64,000 bases of DNA from Apoderus coryli (taxonomy: Eukaryota > Arthropoda > Insecta > Coleoptera > Attelabidae): assembly GCA_911728435.2 (NCBI GenBank), contig OU452202.1:23911135-23975134 (forward strand), in the 5' to 3' direction. Under the pieces are notes generated by a model that ran no database searches, had not been told where the DNA came from, and saw nothing but the letters and a program-made list of their open reading frames with translations. The translations under genes were made by a program, and so were the position numbers. Below, in pieces: positions 47,586 through 59,150 of this stretch (positions are counted from its first letter, which is position 1; each line of letters begins with the position of its first letter).

Positions 47586-48290
47586 CGAGGGTTGCATTTT
47601 ATATTTCGGGATTAGACAACAAAAACAAATATTGTTCACCGAAAATTGCTTTATTGTTTTTCAAAATATTCCCCATGAAGATCTATACACTTTTGCATGC
47701 GTTTGAACCAATTGTCGAAGCACTTTTACCACTCTGATTGAGCCTTTTATTGAGCGATTGACAAATCGTGTGGGATCCAACGCGAACAAATTTTTTTGAC
47801 AGTCAAATGTTTATGCAATATTGAATGTATGCTGGTCCCACTAATGCCTAAGATTGTCTCAATCTCTTGATAGGTCACATGACGATCTTGCAATATCAGT
47901 TCGCGCACAGTATCAATGGTTTTCGGAACAACAACTGATTTTGGACGACCTTCACGAAATTCGTGTTGGAGTGAACTACGACCACGATTGAATTCACCAT
48001 GCCATCGATAAACACTGGTCCTTGATGGACCTTCATCGCCAAAAATTGAATTAAGTTCATCCTTGTCCTGTTGCTGAGTTAATCCACGTCGAAAGTTGTA
48101 AAAAATAATCGCACGAAAATGTTCACGATTTAATTCCATTTTTGGGCCGAGATGAATCTTTTAAGTTACTGTAAACAACACAAATAGCGCTTGTATAACT
48201 TCAAAAATGTCCAACTTTACGATAGAGCTCTCAGTTGCCAGATTGCAACACCAGGGTTGCCAAATCCCGAAATATATAAGGCAACCCTCG
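47586..48290 (-). mobile_element. Internally deleted mariner with both termini and TA duplication
   Basis: The termini CGAGGGTTGCATTTTATATT (left) and CGAGGGTTGCCTTATATATT (right, inverted) continue with TTCGGGATT on both sides, and TA flanks each end (47584-47585, 48291-48292). The frame 47747-48139 encodes the N-terminal DNA-binding half of a mariner transposase: MELNREHFRAIIFYNFRRGL, SRTSVYRWHGEFNRGR, EGRPKS, TYQEIETILGISGTSIHSIL. The catalytic part is deleted, and only the last 20 residues (CFDNWFKRMQK region) remain near 47690. Same family as 37107-37606. It could be mobilised only by an enzyme from elsewhere. Confidence 0.88.
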
Positions 48291-49856
48291 TATGCTTCAA
48301 TTGAGAGTATATCTATCATTTAATTAAAGTGCTGATAAACGTCAAGAACAATACAAGTCTTTTATAAATAACATATTTTCATGTATAAAGAGGATAACGG
48401 TTTTGAAACCAAGCAACATATATATACTAATAGTTGTATCAAGGATAAATTTACTTGCAAAATAGGGACACGAAGCCACTCTTGATCAATGATTATCTCA
48501 GTTGGAATAAGTGGAGATTTTTTTCCGTGTAGAAATATAGCATGTGTCAAAATTACGCAAAATTAAACATAAAAAAAGTTTCATTTCAAAATGGTAGATG
48601 GTAAACAAGAAACATTAGATATCGTCCAAAGTGCGTAGGATTCGTATGGTATATTTAATTTCAAAATATGGTTTACATGCATTATGAAGTATTATAAAAT
48701 TTATGACATTTTATGGGGTATAGGATTCTTCTCGGGTGTATAGCGAAAAGTATCATCTAACAATATGAACAATCATAACGTAAATGCATAACAATAAATT
48801 ATATTAAATAAATCTGATACATCATACAAGGAAATATATGACAGCATTTCAACACAATTTTTAAGAATAGTTAGAAACGACTATAATAGACAATCTAAGA
48901 GCGAATACCAATATACCACACTTAATTTGCCGATATCGCTCCGCATGTCTATATTATGATAGAGTGTGCATTGTATTGTATTGTATGTAAAGATGCACAG
49001 ATTTTAAATATTTCGGTTTCCAAAATTGGAAATATACAGGCTGTCCCAAAAACAACATATATTTAGCCGCAAATATGTTGCTTATTATTATATTTTGTTT
49101 CAATACAAAGGTAGCAGGGTTTTTTTAAGGAACTAAGCAGAATCTAGGCGAATATAAAAAGCTTTTTAAAAGGAAAATCTTTTCCACAAATGACTGTCTT
49201 TATTAATTAAATTACCACCATATAGAAATAAGTTTTGACGCTATAGCATTAAAATAAGAAATAATCTGAAGATGAGTAGCAATACTCGAAATACATTTGG
49301 CTAAGAAAACTAAATATAACTAGCTTTTGTGGAGGTAAAAAGCTATCAAAATAAAATTTAGTAAACGTACGTATATCCCATATTAGGTTTACCATATTCA
49401 GTAAAAACATAAACAAACATATTTGGGCGAGGCTGACTTTTCTTGTGATGATTCAAACATGAACTTTATGTAATATACCTACATTATAATATGCAATACG
49501 ATAAATACGATTATGTATAAAAAGATGAAGATGAAATGACCGCTATATCGTAAATTCTATATTATCCTCAGATGACCTTTTTGGAATTGTGTTTCGGGGT
49601 CTTAGCAATAATTCTCTTTAAGCTTCGTACCTATACGTATATAATATGGATATAACTAATATACATAGTATTAAAATAATATACAATATAATTTAAATGC
49701 GGTAATCACGCAGTTGTTATGATCAACATTTCCATGAATGGGTGAAAACGAAATGTGGGCACAGTGTGTAATATTGAGTTTCTTGTTATGAATTATTATA
49801 AGCGATTTGCACGAGTACGAGGGGAATACTATTTGTATATTTAGCCTAATAATTAA
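48291..49856. other. AT-rich intergenic stretch
   Basis: No gene recognised. A TACAGGCTGTCCCAAAAACA terminus at 49032 suggests one more decayed DNA transposon end. A hammerhead-like motif lies at 49262-49300. Confidence 0.4.
49262..49300 (+). ncRNA. Hammerhead-like motif with good stem II, weak stem I
   Basis: CTGAAGA (49266-49272), an extra T, GAGTA-GCAA-TACTC (stem II with a GNRA-type loop), then GAAA (49288-49291). Stem III is at most two pairs and stem I does not pair well. Relic of the family. Confidence 0.4.
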
Positions 49857-50022
49857 AAAACAGTAATTTTTCAACAATAAAATAAAAGTCAAATCTCCAC
49901 GAAATAATCTTTAATAGAATGATGTTTCGAAACATGTCTGGCTAAATAATTGCCGATCATTCTATTAAAGATTATTTCGTGGAGATTTGACTTTTATTTT
50001 ATTGTTGAAAAATTACTGTTTT
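49857..50022. repeat. Perfect 67-bp inverted repeat with 32-bp spacer
   Basis: Arm 49857-49923 and arm 49956-50022 are exact inverse copies. The arms contain AATAAAAGTCAAATCTCCAC, similar to sequence near 9425-9460, and the spacer holds CGAAACATGTC with a degraded hammerhead-like core. The right arm runs directly into a mariner scrap. A perfect palindrome of this size points to recent origin or ongoing gene-conversion-like repair. Confidence 0.9.
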
Positions 50023-50085
50023 CTTCTTCTTTTTATTCCCGTACGTAAAAAACAAACTGAGAGGCCAACGTTTTTCGACGGGGCG
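50023..50085 (+). pseudogene. mariner transposase scrap
   Basis: Plus strand: FFLFPYVKNKLRGQRFST, matching FFLFPY...STPEE at 37351-37410, then the match stops. About 20 codons of the same mariner family. Confidence 0.6.
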
Positions 50086-50129
50086 CTTGCCGCTCCATGG
50101 AACACGTAAATACAGGAAAATATCACATA

Positions 50130-51255
50130 CATAAGTTTAGTGGTAAATGATTTAAACCATATCCAAGATATACAGAATTCTGCAGATTATATCAACAAAG
50201 TTATTAAATTTTGTCGTGACAGTCCATATAGAAGAAAATATGTCCCTAAAATCCCATTATTTTGTGACACGATGGTCCTCAAAGTACAAATCCATCAGAA
50301 CATTTTCCGAAAATTACGAAGAAATAAGAGGGGCTTTGGGACATTTGGCTTATTCAATAGAATTCAGCACAGAGACATGATCAAAAGCTAATCAATTATT
50401 AGCTGCAGTTTCGACTTGTAATTCATACTCTGTCTCCACATCATTTCACATTATAGTGCTGAATTGGAACAGGTGTGCAACATACTACAAGGAGAAATAA
50501 TAAATCTTCTTTCGGCAAAAACCATATTAAAACACTTTTGTCTGCACTAAAAAATCACAGATCTGACGCTGAAAAATACAATAAGAAAATTTTCCAAAAA
50601 TCTGAAAAAGTAGGTGATAAATTTGACATACCACTAAGAATTCCTAGACTGGGATCAAATCAAATTTATAGAGCTAATCACGAAACGAAGTCTTGCGAGG
50701 AATATTACCGTGTTTCTTTGTTTATTCCATATCTAGATTCAATTATCCGCTCAATTGAGATAAGATTTTCGGAAGAAACAGAAATTGCATTTTCTTTGTG
50801 CCTGTTTCATCCAGAGTTAACTGTAACAGAAGAGTATAGGAAATGAATAGAAAAAATTCCTAACATAGCCAAAGTATACGATTTAGAAAATTTAGAGACT
50901 GAGAGTGAAACATGGGATGAAATGTGGATAGAGAAAAATAAAAATGAAAATATTCAGTTAGAGTTCGCCGATTTATTGGAAAAACATTGTGAGTTTTTCC
51001 GTAGTAACAAAAAAAGCAAGTGCTATTTTTTTGGCTTTATCTCCAACAACGGCCACAATTATTGAAAGATCGTTTAGTACCTTAAGACGGGTGAAAACTT
51101 GGTTAAGGTCTACCATGAGTGAAGAAAGACTATTTGGATTATGTCTTCTCAGCGTACACAGAGAACATGTAAATAAGAACAAAGACGTGTTTATTAAAAA
51201 AGTGATAGATCGATTTTCGCAAAAACGAAGGAATATTCTACTGCTATTTTCTGAT
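50130..51255 (+). pseudogene. hAT transposase, C-terminal half, interrupted by stops
   Basis: The last segment (50989-51255) is the hAT dimerisation domain: ALSPTTATIIERSFSTLRRVKTWLRSTMSEERLFGLCLLSVHRE is the hallmark. Upstream frames 50140-50391 and 50475-50846, plus the piece at 50850-50995 (KIPNIAKVYDLENLETE), give the preceding catalytic-domain part of the same protein, including RNNKSSFGKNHIKTLLSAL and IPRLGSNQIYRANHET. A stop at 50844 and frame changes at about 50400 and 50990 break it. No N-terminal zinc finger or termini were identified. Some hAT proteins are host-adopted (ZMYM-like), but the stops argue for a dead transposon. Confidence 0.8.
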
Positions 51256-52816
51256 TAGATTTATGTTCAATTTATGTTATAACCGATCAGGATCAGTTTA
51301 TCTTAAGCTTTTTTTAATTATATAATATTTTAAATACTTAATATATAAATTAAACTTCAAAAGAAGTTGGATTGACTGTATAAGTATAGGTATTTTGCCA
51401 CATATTATATACATAATACTTTTGTTTTCTTTACTTAGTATTTTTTGCCTTGCCCTCCCCTAATTTAATTACTTCCGGCGCCCATGCCTCCAATACTTCA
51501 TTATGCTAAGTCGCAGATTTACCGATCTTTCTCGAAGAATGATGATAAACTTCAAATAAGAATAGTTTAATTGTAAAAATACAATACTTGTATTAAGTAT
51601 AGTCATTATGTTTAATTTTTTATTTTGTATTATATGCAATGTTCGGTTCAAAAATTAAGTGAAGTTGAAGGTCATACGTTGTTATTTTCAATCGGACTTG
51701 AAATCATCAACTGACAGAATTATTGGTTTTGTTGACCAAATCTCATTAAACAACTGATCAGTTGTCTTTGCGTTACATTGCATTGTATTGATTCATACAA
51801 TAATGTTTGACCTAAGTGTATAAATTTTTCTCGCTAATTTCTAACTGATCCTGGTATAATACTAGCTTTGCCTTGTTCGTATGCGACGACAGATTCATCA
51901 TGCAATCATCATATATAAAATTCAATAAATATATGGTGTTCCATTTAAAAATAATGTTTAGTTGCAGTTGATAATATATCGTGGTGACACACGGTGTATG
52001 TTGGGATAGAAAGTTACAGGACCCAATGTAGATGAACGTAGGTATTGCAAAAGACTCTTCCAAGTACTGGAAATGGTATGAAATGAAAATAAATGGTTAA
52101 TATCTAATAATATGTAATGCAATAATAAAAGCTGTAGTTCCAAGATTTATATTGTACACATAACAATCATAAATATAGACAATATTCAGCAAAGTGTGCT
52201 TTTGACATTTGCGTGTTGTTTATCACCCTATTGCTGTCAATATTTTTTTATTTATCACTTAATTTATAGTGTGCTAAAGTTTGCCTGTATAATAACTCTA
52301 CACCACAACAATAATGTCGGTTTTATTGTTCTTAATAGAAATGTCAATAGAGTAAATCAAAAAATGTAAGGGTAATCATAGTTCATAGTATATTCTGTAT
52401 AATTCTAGTTATTTCTATTGTGAAATTTAAAATGATGGATGCAATATAATATAGTCAAGAAAATTAAAAAAACTATAAAATATTTTTTCTATGGGCCTCA
52501 ATGAAATGATAGTTTTCGTCACCGTATATTCCATCGAAAACTTAATTTTCACCAATATCCAGTTGTCGTTGTCTCTCTCTTTATCGCCCCAGTTTGCGTT
52601 TCTCGTGGTTTCGCTATGAGTTTTTACTCAGAAAGTGATTGGATGTTCAAAATACTCCACTAGGATTAAGAAATCGAACAAAGCAAATAATAAAAAAATT
52701 TATAGTAAATTCATGAAATGGCATGCTTATTACCATGTTCTTTGCAAAATTGTCAGAAACTTTGAATATTGAGTATTATGAATAAAAAATGATATTGATT
52801 TCAATAAATGTCTCAA
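51256..52816. other. AT-rich intergenic stretch
   Basis: No gene recognised. Confidence 0.45.
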
Positions 52817-53183
52817 GTTGCATTCTCTCCTAGAGGCTAGAGTCTAGAGCTTTCCGTGCTTGAGAAATAAATAGATTCCTAGCAAATGCAACCGATTTTC
52901 AAAAAATGTATCCACTAATTGTGATTTTTATACAAATGCTACAATTATTGTCAAATTGCACATGAGCATAAAAAACTAGAAACTTACAATGAAACATACT
53001 TTTATTAGGAATACTCGATAATAAACAAAGAAAACGTAAATAAATTTATTTTTTTGCAGCAATCCATCATCGACGAAGAGCGGGATTTATTTATGAATGA
53101 AAGACATCTCCTCCACAAAATGCATGCTTCGGAATTTATTTATTCCATCATCAGTGGCCGTAAAAGATAAATCTTTCAGGCTC
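52817..53183. repeat. Direct repeat copy A
   Basis: Matches copy B (54438-55002): CTAGAGTCTAGAGCT(T/C)TCCGTGCTT, CAATCCATCATCGACGA, GCGGGATTTATTTATGAATG and CAGTGGCCGTA are shared. Copy B has about 190 extra bases after the first 70. Both contain a minus-strand hammerhead-like motif, so they are copies of one mobile element. Confidence 0.8.
53112..53160 (-). ncRNA. Hammerhead-like motif in direct repeat A
   Basis: Minus strand: CTGATGA, extra T, stem II GGAAT-aaataa-ATTCC, then GAAGC (GAAAC in copy B) followed by palindromic GCATGC. The A-to-G and T-to-C changes in stem III are compensatory on paper. Stem I is three pairs at best. Confidence 0.4.
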
Positions 53184-53264
53184 AATATGGACCACTTATT
53201 TAAAACTTTGAAAGTTTGATTATTATGGTTCAGTTTTTCATTATAATACAGATTTCTACAGCCA

Positions 53265-53374
53265 ATGCAAATGCAAAAAAGCGGAGGCGGAATGATGTGT
53301 GCTGCGAAGAATTGCAGGAATAAATATTATAACTGCAATTTATCATTCTTTAGTTTCCCGATGGATAGTAAAAG
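53265..53374 (+). CDS. THAP-type zinc finger, putative first exon
   Basis: The plus strand reads MMCAAKNCRNKYYNCNLSFFSFPMDSK, the start of a THAP DNA-binding domain (C-x4-C, then FFxFP). In-frame Met codons lie at 53265, 53271, 53292 and 53295; the last two fit the usual THAP start. The reading ends at AAAAG|GTAAGA, a good splice donor. A possible partner exon at about 53821-53885 (YIMGNSQHVCLRCFFEGHKQ before GTAAAA) resembles the end of a THAP domain, but its second metal-binding H is C and the middle of the domain was not found. Host gene or P-element-like transposon are both possible. Confidence 0.5.
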
Positions 53375-54437
53375 GTAAGATATTTATGTAGTATTTGAAT
53401 TAGATGCATATAAAATTAGATTAAAATAATATCACATAGGTACATTAAATCAAATTACCAATAATTGTTATTTTGAAAAACAAATGTTTCTAAACAAACT
53501 GTTTAAAAGATTGAGCTTACGTGCCTAAAAAAAACACACAAATTTTTTAAAAAACATGAATAACTTTGCTTAATTTTGCAGCACAATGGCCCTTATCTTT
53601 GATAACTTCTATTTGCCCATAAAAGTCCAATACATCTTAAGCATTCTAAAAAGAGAGCTTAAAAAAATCTTACTAGATGAGTTCAAAAATTCTATTAAAT
53701 TCGGACAGTGTTTATTAAATTTGAGGTACATATTTTAACTGTTATAGCTATTAGCAGGTAGTAAATTCACGTCTCAGGTTTTATTGCCCATTTATTGGGG
53801 GTGATTTTAACATGTTTTGTAGGTATATAATGGGAAATTCCCAACATGTGTGCTTGCGTTGTTTTTTTGAAGGCCATAAACAGGTAAAATATAATACATT
53901 CTCAATTATACTTAAGGAATTGATAATCGGTAGACCTATTGTATAAATTAGAACAATTTTATTTTACTCTATCTAAAATTAATACATTTATATTTGCCCG
54001 TAATCAATTACACTTTTTTTTTCTTTAGAGCTGAACTATGGTTAATTGCTAGTTCAATATTATTAATAATTTTATTAATTTAAGCAAAAATGTAAAGTTT
54101 GAACATCCATGTTCTAATTTCCCAAAAAAATATGTTACGAAATTATATTTTAGGTTAAGGTTATTTTATACATTAAAATTAATTAATAGAAATTTTAAAA
54201 ATATAAATAAAAATAAAATTATTATATAGAAACATGAATAAATGTAAAAAAGTATTTGTTTGTTTTTATAATTAATAAAGATGTAATTCTATTATAAAAT
54301 AATTCGATTACTCCCCTGTTCTTTACCTATCCTGTAATTTCAATAAAACGTAAATACGGATCTGTCGAGTATATTAAAAAATGGCTACCACCTGCCTCGC
54401 ACAGGACAATAGAACGTGGTGGGAGTTCATATTCTCT
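53375..54437. other. AT-rich stretch, possible THAP-gene intron
   Basis: Candidate splice signals at 53580 (TTTTGCAG), 53727 (GAG|GTACAT), 53820 (TTTTGTAG) and 53885 (CAG|GTAAAA), but I cannot build a convincing continuation. Very AT-rich after 53900. Confidence 0.35.
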
Positions 54438-55002
54438 GTTGTTCTCTGCCTAGAGTCTAGAGCTCTCCGTGCTTAAGAAATAAATACATTCTTAACAAAT
54501 ACAGCCGAGTGAAAATAGTTATTGACTAAAGCAAGGTAATTATGTATTGGTTCAAAAAACACTTTGTGGTACAAATTTTATTATTAGTTTGCTTTATTTT
54601 TCGGAATTTCTGGCGCTTTCCGGGGTCTTGAAATGTAAGATTTGATGATAAATACGCTGGTACGGGTAAAAGGAGTTAAGTCAAAAATGGTTAAAACTTG
54701 AGAATAGGGTTTTAAGTTTTCAACAAATCCATCGACTAATTGTGACTTTTGTACAAATGCTATAATTATTGTCAAATTGCACATGTATAAAAAACTACAA
54801 ACTTAAATGAAACAGACTTTTATTAGCAATACTCGAAAATAAACAAAGAAAACGTAAATAAATTTAATTTTTTGAAGCAATCCATCATCGACGAGGAGCG
54901 GGATTTATTTATGAATGAAAGACATCTGCTCCACAAAATTCATGTTTCGGAATTTGTTTATTCCATCATCAGTGGCCGTACAATATAAATCTTTCAGGTT
55001 CA
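54438..55002. repeat. Direct repeat copy B
   Basis: Second copy of 52817-53183, in the same orientation, with an internal segment of about 190 bases (54510-54705) absent from A. Confidence 0.8.
54930..54978 (-). ncRNA. Hammerhead-like motif in direct repeat B
   Basis: Minus strand: CTGATGA, extra T, GGAAT-aaacaa-ATTCC, GAAACATG. The conserved bases are all present, but stem III and stem I are weak. Confidence 0.42.
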
Positions 55003-56589
55003 TAGTAGTTGATTTTGGTTTTCATGTTGAATATGAATGACAAATAACAAATTCGCAAATATTCGTGGAGGTGGAAGTTGACTATCATTCTTGAATTTAA
55101 TAATCTACTCCACTTCACCTTCGTGAGTTAAAAAAAATCAATTATCGCATCGCATTTCCACTAATTTAAATAGATACAATTACAGTATTTATCATGTAAT
55201 AGTACCCAGTAGTTACATGAAGTTTTTCATTTAGAAAATGTTACTGGTTCTCTTTGAGAATATAATTAAAGTGGTTTATTAACTGTTCATAACTAATTAT
55301 TTCAGTAATTATTGGTGTTCAATAACGTGTATAAAATCAATGTAGTGTGTGATATTGCATTGCATGCATGTCATATGACATTCTAAATTATTCAAAATTA
55401 TGTGCAAACAAAACAAATTAAACTCTGCGAGGTTGGAGCATTTTTGTTTAAGGCCGGATATAAATGACATTTCTGGAACATATAGGGTGACCCAAATTCC
55501 ATGGTTGATTTCACAGACGAGGAGATGGAAAAGAAGGAGCGATGAAGCTGTTGTACACTGGCGCTTTTTCATGCAGAAGCAAGACAACTGTCGTCAATTT
55601 TCTTTGCTTTTTTCTCTGATTGTTTATTTTAACTTCGTATTATTCTCCAGTAATAAAAGCACACCATGAGTTTTCCAGCTGACTGTGTGACTTTTGAACC
55701 TCTTGAGCGGTGGTGTGCTTTTGCTTTTTAATGAAAACGTGCAACCATACGGATTAACATTAGGCTAAAGGTTTAAGTGGTTAGGAGGATGCCACTGAGG
55801 CCACTTACCTCAATTTCTGATGATTTTAGTGATTTAACTGTTGGTTGATTTGAAAAGCTTTTAATAATTTAAGAAATATATTTTTTTAATAAAGTAATCA
55901 TCAGCAACAACAGATTTATTTTTCTACAAACTGTAACATCATTAATGGCATATTAATTTATTGCTATAGTTGTTAAACTTGATGAAGGAACATTGCTTCG
56001 TGCATAAGTCTTGCTCTGATAAGAATCTTTATTTTCTAGCATAACACGATTAACGAATAATAAGTACGCGAATGGGAAGACTCGTGAAATACGATAGGAA
56101 TGTTGATATAGATGTTATGGAATTTTAGGTTAATGAGTTATTTATAGCTGATAATAGAACATTTTTGCAATAATTTACATTTTAAGATAATAGTGAAAAC
56201 AGCAATTGGATTGGAACTCTGATAATTTAAACAAAATCCTTAGTTTTGGTAAAAACAGTGACTTTGCTAACTATGCCACAGGCCTATTTCTAGTTTGTAT
56301 CCAAGCAAACAGCAATCTTTTGTTTGATGGGATAGTTTGATAATTTAAGGTTGTAGCTGATATATAATTTATAAATTCTTACACTGGGATTCACCTTCAT
56401 AACTTTTAATCCTGATCTTCACCTAGGCTACACTCACTGGCAAAATAATCAATCTAGTCAAAAATTGATGAAGTTTGTTCATTTGTTATTTTATTTTCGA
56501 TTCCATTCATTATCGAATTTAAGATAACAAATTTAGTGAGCAAACTTTGGATCTCAGGCAGAGTGATCACAGTACAGGGTTTGCTAGAG
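55003..56589. other. Intergenic stretch
   Basis: No gene recognised. A Tc1-like terminus TA|CACTCACTGGC lies at 56429-56440, matching the one at 35361. Confidence 0.4.
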
Positions 56590-58010
56590 GTTATAATAAT
56601 AATATTAATAATCTCTTTATTGTCTAACAGGTATTGCTACCCAATAACAAGACAAAATCTTACATTAACAAAAACAATTGCCTAGCATTAGCATACAAAA
56701 ATACCCAACTTAAAACTAACTGAAAAATACAAAAAAGGAAATACACGCATCAAAACGAAAGAAAATTGGGAGGATTACAAGAACAATTAATAATTAACAC
56801 ATGAACATATTTCATCAAAACAAATCCAAATAGTAGCCCGCAAACATGTCTCTAAACTTTTCTTAAAAGAATCAAGCGATGCATTAAAAAAATCAACGTT
56901 TTCATTAATAACTAATCGGTTGCTGTATTTACAAGCCCGAAATAGCGGTGCTTTAGATTCATAATTAGAACAAATCTGTGGCACCCAAAATAAACTAGCG
57001 CTTCTAGAGTGAACCCTAGGGACACGAAACCATAGCTGCTGAAGCAACCGAGGACAATCCAACATATTGTTGATCAACTTAAAAAGAAAGATCTGAGACG
57101 CGAAGATGCGTCTCTCGGCTAACGGCCGAAATCCGAACATTGTCAGTAACAGGCCGTGATCACACCCACGAGGAGGAAAATATCCATTAATTTTAAATGA
57201 CAAATATTTTAAAAACTTACGTTGGATACTCTCCAATCTCTGTATATGAACACGGTAGATGGGCGACTAAATGATTGTAGCGAATTCCAAAATAGACACA
57301 ACAAAGGCGAAATAGCGACTTTTCAGGCAGTCCATGTTGTTGAATTCTCTGGTTTGTCTAAAAATATCCTAACATTCGCAAAGCATTAGCAGAAACTTGC
57401 TCAATGTGGTAGTTGAAAGATAAATCACCATCCAAGTATACACCAAGATGTTTGATTAAAGCGCAGCGTTCCAAATTTGAATTACCGATGGTGTAGTTTC
57501 GCATAAACGGATCTTGACGTCTTGTAAATGTCACCGCCTTACATTTGTTCAGATTTAGAGGAAGTCTATTTAGATCACACCATTCTGAGAGCCGACACGG
57601 ATCTGTTTGAAGCTGTGCGCAATCGTTCTCACAAACAACAGTACGATACAATTTTAAATCATCCGCAAGCAACAAATAATTGCTATTGAAACCAGAGCCA
57701 ATATCGTTTACGAATATTGCAAAGAGAAGAGGAGCCAACGTACTGCCTAGCGGAGTTCCACTTGAGGCTGTGAGTGAACTTGAATCCATTGTATTCAACA
57801 AATTGTTGCCTTGCTCCCAGATAGGACTGAAAAAAAGATATCAGAGTCCTGCCGAAGCCAATGTCGCACATCTTCTGTTGAATTAGGGAATGATCAGGGG
57901 TCAGTATAGATTGCGTCGACTTGCAAACCTCGACCGGCAGCCGGAATTACATCCTGCAGGAAAGTGGTGGTTAGATTGGTCACCGTAGATATAGGGGAAA
58001 TCCATGGAAA
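56590..58010 (-). mobile_element. R1/Jockey-type LINE, decayed
   Basis: From 5' to 3' on the minus strand: STVTNLTTTFLQDVI...GLQVDAIYTD (about 57900-58010), then after a deletion CDIGFGRTLISFFQSYLGAR (57810-57871), SGTPLGSTLAPLLFAIF (GVPQGS degraded), the catalytic box as LLLADDLKLY (Y changed to L), LNLNKCKAVTFTR, HLGVYLDGDLSFN (frame 57358-57801) and finally SIQRKFLKYLSFKING...PPRGC (frame 56787-57236). The 3' tail is AATAAAGAG plus (TTA)n at 56597-56615, like the LINE ends at 15630 and 17283. Frameshifts and motif losses make it dead. Confidence 0.8.
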
Positions 58011-58932
58011 CATTAGGTTTAGCAGAAACAGAAGAATGCAAATTCTGCAGTCAGTGAGCCAACTCAAAGGATGCTTAGGACATAATGGATGCCGGTACGT
58101 GATAGGGGGGTACCGTCCCTGAAACCAATCATAGTAATGGTGTAGTTCGTCAGGACTCTCGAATAAAAAGTGCCAACAGGCTCTTGAAAACACACGTATA
58201 CTGTGTTAGCATGATTTCTTTAATTTAAATGCCGGAACTATTGTATTATTGAGAGATGATAATCTGAAATTTATAGTTTTTGCTCTGATATTGTGATCGA
58301 CGAGCACAAGCAGTGATAACTTACCCATAGAAACGAATAAGAACGCAACACCTTTTCAGGATGTATAATACAATTCTGTTCAGTAAAACAACTCACACTG
58401 TATTATTCAGTACTACTTCATTTAGATAGAAGTTTTAATGGAATAAAAGTGTATCCTTATAAGTACTTTTGTCGCGATTACTCCACGGCCTGTTAGAATA
58501 AACACATTCGTCGTCCAGGCCAAGACACACCATATACATTTCCGATGTGACAGAGAAATAAACAGTGAAAAGCATAGATAGAAAACGAACGCAGAACCAA
58601 ACCAAACATGAAGTAAAAACAAGTAAACCATTTCTGGCTATAGAGTAAAAAATGATATTCTGATCTTGTTTTGTATCATCTAATTGGTATAACAGATATC
58701 GTTAGGGCCTTTTTTGTATTTGATTGGGTTATGCTTGCCTATAGGAAGAAATGATTTTTATTTATAATCATTAATCACAAAATGTATGTTATTTTAGTTT
58801 ATTAGTTTAGGTTTACTTGTAGGTTGTCCTTCTATAAATCAGTGTGTGAAAATCGCAAATGGAAAAATGCGGAATAAAAAGAAAGAGCCACAAAAGATTT
58901 GTCTGTTACTGTAACAATTATATTCCCATATA
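58011..58932. other. Intergenic stretch
   Basis: No gene recognised upstream of the LINE. Confidence 0.4.
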
Positions 58933-59150
58933 CAGGGTGAGTTATTAGTGCGTCGAAGTTCGATATTACCTCAAAGAACAAAAATTTCACGCAAAACTAA
59001 GCCAGTGTGTAGGCAGTCCTAAAATACGTATTTTAAAGTTATTTTTATTTGTACAGGGTGGCTCATCTCATCAGGGTGAACCAAACTTACGTTTTTTTTA
59101 AATGGAAAGCCCTATTTATTATTCCACAATTTCATTGGTTAACAGCCTTT

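Noticed and set aside
49590..49610. GTTTCGGGGTC on the plus strand, possible inverse of GAAAC with a stem
   Set aside because: No CTGANGA core in the right place on the minus strand.
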